Of a stretch of DNA of 34,820 nt, positions 1-6,712 are shown one piece after another. The stretch comes from CBDUEV01 sp965366365. GTDB taxonomy: Bacteria; Actinomycetota; Acidimicrobiia; Spongiisociales; JAENVV01. Each line of letters opens with the position of its first letter. Position 1 is the first letter of the stretch. The DNA lies in the NCBI GenBank assembly GCA_965366365.1, contig CBDUEV010000030.1:1-34820 (forward strand). The letters are read 5' to 3'. A model generated the notes under the pieces. The model saw only the letters and a list, made by a program, of their open reading frames with translations, did not search any database and had not been told where the DNA came from. Made by a program: the position numbers and the translations under genes.

Positions 1-1864
1 AAATGAGATCGCCGATCCTCTGGAACCCGAACATCGAGTAGAAGGTGAAGAAGGGCACCATCGGAACTCCCCGATGGGCATAGGACGTGGCTGCGGCGGT
101 GAAACTCGCCATGGAGCCTGCCTCCGTGATGCCCTCCTCGAGGATCTGCCCGTCTTTGCTCTCGGAATACGAGAGCAGCATCGATGCGTCGACGGGCTCG
201 TACTGCTGGCCCTGCGAGGCGTAGATCTTGAACTCCCTGAACAGCGAATCCATCCCGAACGTCCTGCCCTCGTCCGGAATGATGGGGACTACCCGGTCGC
301 CGAAGTCCTCGTCACGGAGAAGCGACCGGAGAAGTCGGGTGAAGGCGGTCGTTGTCGATGCCTCCGCATTCCCGCTCCCCGCCCGGACCTCCTCGAAGAC
401 CGAGGGGTTGGGCAGCTTCAGCGGGCGGCGGGTGATGGTGGTGCGCGAAGGCAGAGAACCATCCAGAGCTTTGCGGCGCTCCATGAGATAGCGGTACTCG
501 GGTGAATCGACCGGCGGCCGGTAGTAGGGAGGTTCGCTGTTGCCTTCGAGCGCCTCCTCGGGGATTTCCTCCTCGAGGTGAAGTCGAGTCCTGAGACCCT
601 TGAGCTGCTGGTTGGTGAGCTCCTTGATCTGGTGCGTGGCGTTTCTGCCCTCCACGTCGGGGCCAAGGGTCCAACCCTTGATCGTCTTGGCGAGGATGAC
701 GGTGGGCGCCCCGGTGAGTTGGGTGGCAGCCTTGTAGGCCGCGAACACCTTCTTGTAGTCGAGGCCACCTCGGCGGAGTTGCCAGACTTCGTCGTCTGTC
801 ATGTGTTCGACGAGCTTGCGCAGACGGGGGTCCGGCCCGAAGAAGTGCTCACGGACGTAGGCCCCCGATTCCGTCTTGTAACGCTGGTACTCGCCGTCGA
901 CCGACGTGTTCATCTTGTTGACGAGGACACCATCGACATCGTTGGCCAGTAGCTCATCCCACTTGGAACCCCAGATCACCTTGATGACGTTCCAGCCGGC
1001 GCCGCGGAAGATCGCCTCGAGTTCCTGGATGATCTTCCCGTTGCCCCGCACGGGTCCGTCGAGCCGCTGCAAGTTGCAGTTGATCACCCAGGTCAGGTTG
1101 TCGAGGCGCTCGCGAGCGCCCAGGGAGATCGACCCGAGGGTTTCCGGCTCGTCGACTTCCCCGTCGCCGATGAAGCACCAGACCCGGCTGTTCTCGGTTT
1201 CGTCGATCCGTCGATTCTGCAGGTATTTGTTGAACCGCGCCTGATAGATGCTGTTGATGGGACCGAGACCCATGGAGACGGTGGGGTACTCCCAGAAGTC
1301 GGGCATGAGTCGAGGATGGGGATACGACGACAGGCCGCCCCCGCCGATCTCCTGCCGGAAGCGGTCGAGGTTCTCCTCCTCCAGGCGCCGCTCCAGGAAG
1401 GCGCGGGCATAGACCCCCGGGGCGGCATGGCCCTGGATGTAGACGGCATCGCCGGGGTTGCCGTCGGTCTTGCCGTGGAAGAAATGGTTGAAACCGACTT
1501 CGTACAGCATCGCCGACGAGGCGTAGCTGGACAGGTGCCCGCCGATCCCGTGCTCTTCGTGGTTGGCCTTGATGACCATGACGGCCGCGTTCCACCTGAC
1601 AAACCTTCTGATGCGCTTCTCCAGGTCTGCGTCCCCTGGATAGAAGGGCTGTTCCTCCAAGGGGATGGTGTTGACGTAGGGGCTGGAGATCGAGCCGGGT
1701 ACACCGATGTTCAGTTCGCGGGCGCGTTGGTTCAGCTTTGCCATCAGGAAGCGGGCTCGGACGGGTCCTCGGGCACCCGCCACCGCGTCCAGCGAATCGA
1801 GCCATTCCTGGGTCTCTTCGTTGTCGATGTCGGGGAGTTGGTGCACGAAACCGTCGATGATCAT
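1..1864 (-). CDS. aceE: Pyruvate dehydrogenase E1 component, homodimeric AceE type (3' part outside the window)
   Basis: This is the thiamine-diphosphate decarboxylase of the pyruvate dehydrogenase complex, converting pyruvate to acetyl groups for lipoyl-E2 in the cytosol. The open frame runs from ATG at 1864 off the left edge, about 621 residues; the family is about 890-920, so the last third is missing. The N-terminus begins MIIDGFVHQLPDIDNEETQ, as in AceE. Around residue 230 there is a ThDP/Mg motif, GDGEVDEPETLGSI, followed about 25 residues later by NCNLQRLDGPV. Other family signatures are KANHEEHGIGGHLSS and GVPMVPFFTFYSMFG. A GAAGGG Shine-Dalgarno lies just before the start. The gene is divergent from trpS. 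The family call is sure; the missing C-terminus cannot be assessed. Confidence 0.97.
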   Translation of the reverse strand, partial: MIIDGFVHQLPDIDNEETQEWLDSLDAVAGARGPVRARFLMAKLNQRARELNIGVPGSISSPYVNTIPLEEQPFYPGDADLEKRIRRFVRWNAAVMVIKANHEEHGIGGHLSSYASSAMLYEVGFNHFFHGKTDGNPGDAVYIQGHAAPGVYARAFLERRLEEENLDRFRQEIGGGGLSSYPHPRLMPDFWEYPTVSMGLGPINSIYQARFNKYLQNRRIDETENSRVWCFIGDGEVDEPETLGSISLGARERLDNLTWVINCNLQRLDGPVRGNGKIIQELEAIFRGAGWNVIKVIWGSKWDELLANDVDGVLVNKMNTSVDGEYQRYKTESGAYVREHFFGPDPRLRKLVEHMTDDEVWQLRRGGLDYKKVFAAYKAATQLTGAPTVILAKTIKGWTLGPDVEGRNATHQIKELTNQQLKGLRTRLHLEEEIPEEALEGNSEPPYYRPPVDSPEYRYLMERRKALDGSLPSRTTITRRPLKLPNPSVFEEVRAGSGNAEASTTTAFTRLLRSLLRDEDFGDRVVPIIPDEGRTFGMDSLFREFKIYASQGQQYEPVDASMLLSYSESKDGQILEEGITEAGSMASFTAAATSYAHRGVPMVPFFTFYSMFGFQRIGDLI

Positions 1865-1878
1865 TGCTGGCCCTTCGA

Positions 1879-1900
1879 ATCCGGATGTCGGATCAGGATA
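1879..1900 (-). promoter_or_regulatory. aceE -10 box and downstream inverted repeat
   Basis: On the minus strand TATCCT (1895-1900) fits TANNNT and lies 36 nt before the aceE ATG, the distance seen for several other genes here. No good -35 is visible. Between it and the start is an inverted repeat ATCCG-N5-CGGAT (1879-1893), placed where a repressor or activator of the dehydrogenase could bind. The arms are only 5 bp, so the operator role is inference. Confidence 0.4.
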
Positions 1901-1938
1901 CCCTGCCCCCGCCGAAGCGTTCGCCTCGGCTCGGAGTG

Positions 1939-1967
1939 TTGCCGCGGCGGGCGCGTTCCGGTAGCTT
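1939..1967 (+). promoter_or_regulatory. Promoter of the trpS leader
   Basis: TTGCCG (1939-1944) and TAGCTT (1962-1967) are separated by exactly 17 nt. The predicted transcription start, 7 nt after the -10 box, coincides with the GTG at 1974, which predicts a leaderless uORF in front of trpS. Confidence 0.6.
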
Positions 1968-1973
1968 TGTCCC

Positions 1974-2015
1974 GTGACCAACCCTTGCGAATGCGCCCGG
2001 TGGTGCCGCCTCTGA
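1974..2015 (+). CDS. Putative leaderless leader peptide of trpS (13 aa, one Trp, three Cys)
   Basis: GTG at 1974 opens a 13-codon frame reading VTNPCECARWCRL and ending with TGA at 2013-2015. It starts at the predicted transcription start, has no convincing Shine-Dalgarno, and holds one Trp codon (2001-2003) and three Cys codons. A terminator-like hairpin lies 32 nt downstream, then trpS. Ribosome-mediated attenuation by Trp codons is known for trp operons and for an auxiliary Streptomyces TrpRS gene, and leaderless Cys uORFs are known in mycobacteria. That this one is translated and regulatory is inference. Confidence 0.45.
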   Translation: MTNPCECARWCRL

Positions 2016-2047
2016 TCGAGGCCGATGCTGCCGTGTGTGAGGAGTAG

Positions 2048-2070
2048 ACCGGCCCAGGCGCCGGTTTTTT
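2048..2070 (+). terminator. Terminator-like hairpin in the trpS leader (candidate attenuator)
   Basis: ACCGGC (2048-2053) pairs with GCCGGT (2060-2065) around a 6-nt loop and is followed by a T run to 2070. It sits between the trpS promoter and the trpS ribosome binding site, so it cannot simply end an upstream gene. GGCCG (2020-2024), just after the uORF stop, can pair with CGGCC (2050-2054) and would break the hairpin, as an antiterminator should. Confidence 0.5.
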
Positions 2071-2084
2071 GTCGAGGAGAATCA

Positions 2085-3068
2085 GTGAGCGTGCAGAAGC
2101 GAGTCTTTTCGGGGATCCAGCCGACCGGCCAGGTCCACATCGGGAACTACCTTGGAGCCCTCCGAAACTGGGTGAAGCTCCAGGACGACTACGACGCCAT
2201 CTATTGCGTCGTGGACATGCACGCCTTGACCGCTCCGTACGATCCCAAGGAACTCGCCGCCGCCCGTCTGGAGACCGCCAAGACCCTCCTGGCGGTTGGC
2301 GTCGATCCGGAACGTTCGCTGCTGTATTACCAGTCGCAGGTCCCGCAACACGCCGAGCTGTCCTGGATTCTGGGAACCGACACGCCGTTGGGGGCGCTCA
2401 ATCGCATGACGCAGTTCAAGGAGAAGGCAGACAAGACCGGACAGAAACTCGGCATCTACGCCTACCCGGTGCTCATGGCTGCCGACATCCTCGTGCACAA
2501 GGTGCATGCCGTTCCCGTCGGGGATGACCAGACTCAACATCTCGAGCTCACCCGCGATATCGCCGTCCGATTCAACGGCAGGTTTGGCGAGACGTTCCCG
2601 GTCCCCGAGCAGGTGACCCCGGAGGTGGGCGCCCGCATCATGTCGTTGCAGGACCCGACCAACAAGATGTCGAAATCCGATCCCGATGTCGGAAGCAGGA
2701 TCCTGGTGTTCGATCCGCCGGACGTGGTCGTCAAGAAGATCAAGCGAGCGGTGACGGACTCCGGTTCCGAGATCGCCTACGACGAGGCCGAGAAACCGGG
2801 AGTGTCCAACCTTCTCACCATCATGTCGATCTTCACCGGTACGCCAATTCCGCAGCTCGTCGAAGACCTGGCGGGGATGCAGTACGGAGCGTTCAAGCTG
2901 GCGGTGGCGGAAGCGGTGGTCGAGGGCTTGGCCCCTATTCGAGCCGCCTACCTGGCGCTCGACGATGACGAGGTGGCTCGGTTGATGGCCAAAGGGGCAC
3001 TCGAAGCCCGCATCCGCGCCGAGCACGAGATGGTCGTGGTTCGCGCTCGAGTCGGTCTGAGCGGCTAG
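2085..3068 (+). CDS. trpS: Tryptophanyl-tRNA synthetase
   Basis: This class I aminoacyl-tRNA synthetase charges tRNA-Trp. From GTG 2085 it is 327 residues, the usual length for bacterial TrpRS. The nucleotide-binding signature PTGQVHIGN is at residues 13-21 and the KMSKS loop (NKMSKSDPD) near residue 195. GTG 2085 is chosen because GAGGAG (2074-2079) is well placed before it and the protein then begins SVQKRVFSGIQPTG, as in relatives; an in-frame start at 2025 would lie inside the leader hairpin region. The CPBP gene follows after 4 nt, so the two are probably co-transcribed. Regulation by the leader uORF and hairpin is proposed. Confidence 0.98.
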   Translation: MSVQKRVFSGIQPTGQVHIGNYLGALRNWVKLQDDYDAIYCVVDMHALTAPYDPKELAAARLETAKTLLAVGVDPERSLLYYQSQVPQHAELSWILGTDTPLGALNRMTQFKEKADKTGQKLGIYAYPVLMAADILVHKVHAVPVGDDQTQHLELTRDIAVRFNGRFGETFPVPEQVTPEVGARIMSLQDPTNKMSKSDPDVGSRILVFDPPDVVVKKIKRAVTDSGSEIAYDEAEKPGVSNLLTIMSIFTGTPIPQLVEDLAGMQYGAFKLAVAEAVVEGLAPIRAAYLALDDDEVARLMAKGALEARIRAEHEMVVVRARVGLSG

Positions 3069-3072
3069 GGCG

Positions 3073-3861
3073 GTGGACACCAACCCGTCACCGCCCACTC
3101 CGGCGGTTCCTCCGCCGCTTCCCTCCGCAGCCCAGAGCCCCTGGCGGATCTGGCATTTCGCCGCGGCGTGGATCGGAGGCCTGTTCGGCTCGATCGCCGG
3201 GTTGCCGTTCACCAGCTTCTCCCTGGACTCGACCGTCGATCCGACCCTTCAGCTGACGGGCACCGACACCCTCGCCATCCTGCTTCCTGCGCAGCTCCTC
3301 GGGAACATCGTGGTGCTGGCCGTCTTGGTGAAAGCGCTGAAGCTCCCCTTCGAACGGGGCTTGGGTTTCGACCTTCGACCCCGAGACGGCTGGTTCGTTC
3401 TGGTGGGCGTGGCGCTCTCGGTGGTGATCACGCTGGCTGTCACGCCGCTTGCCAACGCGCTCGACGCCACTGAGGATCCACAGGGGATGGGTGCCCTCAT
3501 GGAGACTCTCTCCCCGGGTCTCGGCGTTTTCGTGGCGTTCCTGGCCATCGTGGTGGTCACCCCGATGGTCGAGGAGATCCTTTTTCGCGGAATCCTCCAG
3601 CGAGCCTTCCGGCGATGGTTCGGCAAATGGCCGACCATCGTGCTGACGGCCATCGTCTTTGCCCTGTTTCACGTGTTCGGCGTGTCCTCCGAGAACTTCG
3701 TGGCCGACGCCGTCGTCACCGTCGTTTCGATCGTCGCCGTTGGTCTCCTGCTCTCCTGGCTCGTCGAGCGAGATCATCGCTTGGGCCGGGCGATTGCCGT
3801 ACACACCGGCTTCAATCTGGTGGCCTTCATCGCGCTGTTCGTGGCGGGTCCGCTCAGCTGA
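3073..3861 (+). CDS. CPBP family intramembrane metalloprotease (Abi/CAAX-like)
   Basis: A 262-residue membrane protein starting at GTG 3073, four nt after trpS. It has a proline-rich N-terminus (residues 5-18) and several hydrophobic segments. The CPBP motifs are present: EEILFRG at 167-173 (the paired glutamates and the arginine) and FALFH ending at His200. The family includes Rce1-like prenyl-protein proteases, bacteriocin-immunity proteins and others, so the substrate cannot be named. The same-strand position behind trpS suggests shared transcription, not shared function. Confidence 0.85.
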   Translation: MDTNPSPPTPAVPPPLPSAAQSPWRIWHFAAAWIGGLFGSIAGLPFTSFSLDSTVDPTLQLTGTDTLAILLPAQLLGNIVVLAVLVKALKLPFERGLGFDLRPRDGWFVLVGVALSVVITLAVTPLANALDATEDPQGMGALMETLSPGLGVFVAFLAIVVVTPMVEEILFRGILQRAFRRWFGKWPTIVLTAIVFALFHVFGVSSENFVADAVVTVVSIVAVGLLLSWLVERDHRLGRAIAVHTGFNLVAFIALFVAGPLS

Positions 3862-3871
3862 GGCGGCGTGT

Positions 3872-3899
3872 TTGGATCGCTCCGCCCCAGTGGTACCGT
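3872..3899 (+). promoter_or_regulatory. Probable guaB3-guaA promoter
   Basis: TTGGAT (3872-3877) and TACCGT (3894-3899) are 16 nt apart, 31 nt before the GTG of guaB3. The box follows directly on the stop of the CPBP gene. Confidence 0.45.
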
Positions 3900-3929
3900 G
3901 GCGCTTTCCGCGGCGGAGGATGATCGAAA

Positions 3930-5087
3930 GTGGAAGTTGACATCGGTATCGGCAAGTCCGGTCGCCAGGCCTACGGGTTCGACGACATCGCCATCGTTCC
4001 CAGCCGAAGGACTCGGGATCCGGACGACGTCGACATCAGTTGGCAACTCGACGCCTTCAAGTTCGATCTTCCCATGATGGGTTCGGCGATGGACTCGGCG
4101 ATCAGCCCGGCCACGGCGATCGAGATCGGGCGTCTGGGAGGGGTCGGCGTCCTCAACCTCGAGGGCCTGTGGTCTCGGTACGAAGACCCGGACGGTGTGC
4201 TCGCCGAGATCGGTTCGTTGCCCGCCGAGAAGGCCACCCGGCGGATGCAGGAGATCTACCTGGAGCCGATCCAACCCGATCTCATGGTCCAGCGGATCGT
4301 CGAGATGAAGGAGGCGGGCATTCGAACCGCCGGCTCCCTGACTCCACAACATGTGACCCGGTACGCCGACCGGGTGCGGGACGCCGGACTGGACTTGTTG
4401 GTCATTCAAGGCACCGTCGTGTCCGCAGAACACGTCTCCACCCGCCAGGAGCCTCTCAACCTCAAGGAGTTCATCGCCAACTTCGAACTGCCGGTCATCG
4501 TGGGAGGCTGTGCCTCGTACTCCACGGCCCTCCACCTCATGCGGACGGGTGCGGTTGGGATTCTCGTGGGCGTCGGCCCCGGAGCTGCCTGCACCACCCG
4601 GGGCGTCCTGGGCGTCGGCGTTCCGCAGGCCACGGCCATTGCTGACGCGGCCGGTGCCCGGATTCGTTACCTCGACGAGACCGGCCGGTACGTGCACGTG
4701 ATCGCCGACGGCGGGATGCGCACGGGCGGGGATGTCTCCAAGGCGATCGCCTGCGGGGCGGACGCCGTGATGATCGGGTCTCCGCTGGCCTCGGCGAGCG
4801 AGGCTCCGGGCCACGGCATGCATTGGGGCATGGCCACCTTCCATCCCACCCTGCCCCGGGGAGCTCGTGTCCAGGTGGGTGACCTCGGAACGCTGCAAGA
4901 GATCCTGGTCGGTCCTGCTCACGAGAACGACGGACGCCGCAACCTGTTCGGCGGGCTGAGGATGTCGATGGCGACCACCGGGTACGCCGACGTCAAAGAG
5001 TTCCAGAAAGCGGAGGTCATGATCGCCCCGTCGCTTCAGACGGAGGGCAAGGCTCTCCAACGCAGCCAGCGCGTCGGGATGGGTTGA
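3930..5087 (+). CDS. guaB3: GuaB3-type IMP dehydrogenase-family protein (no CBS domains)
   Basis: A 385-residue TIM-barrel protein of the IMP dehydrogenase family, as in the GuaB3 paralogues of actinobacteria and cyanobacteria (about 375-390 residues). The catalytic-loop motif GVGPGAACTTRG carries the candidate active cysteine, Cys221, and the substrate region DGGMRTGGDVSKAIACGADAVMIGSPLA is visible in the sequence as shorter stretches such as DGGMRTGGDVSKA. The CBS pair of canonical GuaB (about 490 residues) is absent. GTG 3930 is preceded by a GGAGG. The gene overlaps guaA by 4 nt, which places it in GMP synthesis (IMP to XMP). Cyanobacterial GuaB3 has been reported as an active IMP dehydrogenase; activity here is inferred. 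Confidence 0.9.
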   Translation: MEVDIGIGKSGRQAYGFDDIAIVPSRRTRDPDDVDISWQLDAFKFDLPMMGSAMDSAISPATAIEIGRLGGVGVLNLEGLWSRYEDPDGVLAEIGSLPAEKATRRMQEIYLEPIQPDLMVQRIVEMKEAGIRTAGSLTPQHVTRYADRVRDAGLDLLVIQGTVVSAEHVSTRQEPLNLKEFIANFELPVIVGGCASYSTALHLMRTGAVGILVGVGPGAACTTRGVLGVGVPQATAIADAAGARIRYLDETGRYVHVIADGGMRTGGDVSKAIACGADAVMIGSPLASASEAPGHGMHWGMATFHPTLPRGARVQVGDLGTLQEILVGPAHENDGRRNLFGGLRMSMATTGYADVKEFQKAEVMIAPSLQTEGKALQRSQRVGMG

Positions 5088-6640
5088 CGGACGTGGCGCC
5101 GGATGCTCTCGACCGCCAGCGAGTGCTGGTCGTCGACTTTGGAGCGCAATACGCACAGCTCATCGCCAGACGAGTTCGCGAGGCGCATGTTTTTTCCGAA
5201 ATCGTCCCGCGGGACATCACCGTCGACGAGATCCTCGCCAAGGCGCCGGTCGGGATCATCTTCTCAGGCGGTCCTGCCTCGGTGTATGCCGAGAACGCCT
5301 ACAGCATCGACCCCGGTCTCCTCGATCTCGGGATTCCGATTCTGGGTATCTGTTACGGGCATCAGGTGATCGCCCACGCCGCCGGCGGCACCGTTGAGCA
5401 GACCGGGACAGCCGAGTACGGGAAGACGACGTTGCAGGTCACCGATGGGTCGGGGCTCTTCCACGAGCTCCCCGAGACACAGGACGTGTGGATGAGCCAC
5501 GGTGACGCGGTCACCGAGGCACCCGACGGCTATCTGTGCGTGGCGACGACCGAAGGCTCGCCGGTGGCAGCGATGGAGAACAGAGAGAAGGGCATCTACG
5601 GCGTTCAGTTCCACCCCGAGGTGGGGCACACACCTCGCGGGCAGGAGATGCTCAAACACTTCCTCTACGAAGTCTGCGGGGCCATGCCGACCTGGACCCA
5701 CCATTCGATCATCGAGAACGCCATTGCCTCCATCCGTGATCAGGTCGGCTCAGGGCACGTCATCTGCGGGCTTTCGGGCGGGGTCGACTCGTCGGTGGCG
5801 GCCGCCTTGGTGCAGCAAGCGATCGGTAGTCAACTCACCTGCATCTTCGTCGACCACGGGCTCATGCGACTCGGCGAGGGCGAACAGGTCGAAGAGACCT
5901 TCCGGAGGAACTTCCCGACGAATCTGATTCACGTCAACGCGGAGGACCGTTTCCTGGAGGGGCTGGCCGGGATCTCCGATCCGGAGAAGAAGCGCAAGGT
6001 CATCGGTGAGACATTCATCAGGGTCTTCGAAGAGGTGGCCGCCGATCTGGCCGATACCGATTACCTCGTTCAGGGCACCCTGTACCCCGACGTGATCGAG
6101 TCCGGTACCAAGGATGCCGCCAAGATCAAAAGCCATCACAACGTCGGAGGTCTACCCGACGACATGAAGTTCGAACTCGTCGAGCCGCTTCGCGATCTGT
6201 TCAAGGACGAAGTGCGGGCGGTCGGAGAAGAACTCGGCCTGCCAGAGGAGATCGTGTGGCGCCAACCGTTCCCAGGCCCCGGCCTCGCCGTGCGAATCAT
6301 CGGGGAAGTGACCAAGGAGCGGCTCGACATCCTCCGAGAAGCCGACGCCATCGTGCTCGACGAGGTGCGCCGGGCGGGTTTCTACCACGAGCTCTGGCAG
6401 TCCTTCGGCGTCCTGCCGGCGATCAAATCCGTTGGCGTCCAGGGTGACGCCCGAACCTACGCCTATCCGCTGATCCTCCGGGCGGTGACCAGCGATGATG
6501 CCATGACGGCGGATTGGGCGCGTCTCCCGTACGATCTGTTGGAGAAGATCTCGTCGAGAGTCATCAACGAGGTGGCCGGGATCAATCGGGTGGCCTACGA
6601 CATCTCGTCGAAACCGCCCGCAACTATCGAGTGGGAATAG
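5084..6640 (+). CDS. guaA: GMP synthase (glutamine-hydrolysing)
   Basis: Converts XMP, ATP and glutamine to GMP in the cytosol. It is 518 residues from TTG 5084. The N-terminal class I glutamine amidotransferase has nucleophile Cys90 in GICYGHQ and the His177/Glu179 pair in FHPEVGHT. The ATP-pyrophosphatase domain has the P-loop SGGVDSS at 231-237. The C-terminal dimerisation domain ends in the typical SSKPPATIEWE. TTG overlaps the guaB3 stop; GTG 5093 is an alternative that would shorten the protein by 3 residues. The guaB3-guaA overlap indicates an operon for the two steps from IMP to GMP. Confidence 0.98.
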   Translation: MTDVAPDALDRQRVLVVDFGAQYAQLIARRVREAHVFSEIVPRDITVDEILAKAPVGIIFSGGPASVYAENAYSIDPGLLDLGIPILGICYGHQVIAHAAGGTVEQTGTAEYGKTTLQVTDGSGLFHELPETQDVWMSHGDAVTEAPDGYLCVATTEGSPVAAMENREKGIYGVQFHPEVGHTPRGQEMLKHFLYEVCGAMPTWTHHSIIENAIASIRDQVGSGHVICGLSGGVDSSVAAALVQQAIGSQLTCIFVDHGLMRLGEGEQVEETFRRNFPTNLIHVNAEDRFLEGLAGISDPEKKRKVIGETFIRVFEEVAADLADTDYLVQGTLYPDVIESGTKDAAKIKSHHNVGGLPDDMKFELVEPLRDLFKDEVRAVGEELGLPEEIVWRQPFPGPGLAVRIIGEVTKERLDILREADAIVLDEVRRAGFYHELWQSFGVLPAIKSVGVQGDARTYAYPLILRAVTSDDAMTADWARLPYDLLEKISSRVINEVAGINRVAYDISSKPPATIEWE

Positions 6641-6650
6641 TCCGAACCCC

Positions 6651-6679
6651 TCAAGAGGCGATCCCGGCAGGCCGATAAT
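6651..6679 (+). promoter_or_regulatory. Promoter of the CheA-like signalling cluster
   Basis: GATAAT (6674-6679) with TCAAGA (6651-6656) 17 nt upstream; the -10 lies 39 nt before GTG 6713. The -35 match is weak. Confidence 0.4.
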
Positions 6680-6712
6680 CCCCGAGTACTGCCCACACCC
6701 GAGAGGTACGCC

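Noticed and set aside
2016..2084. T-box riboswitch upstream of trpS
   Set aside because: The region between promoter and gene is too short and I see no stem I specifier loop or T-box consensus.
3774..5156. 460-residue open frame antisense to guaB3
   Set aside because: It is rich in Arg/His/Gly, has no domain signature, and mirrors a gene with clear family motifs. Long antisense frames are expected at this GC content.
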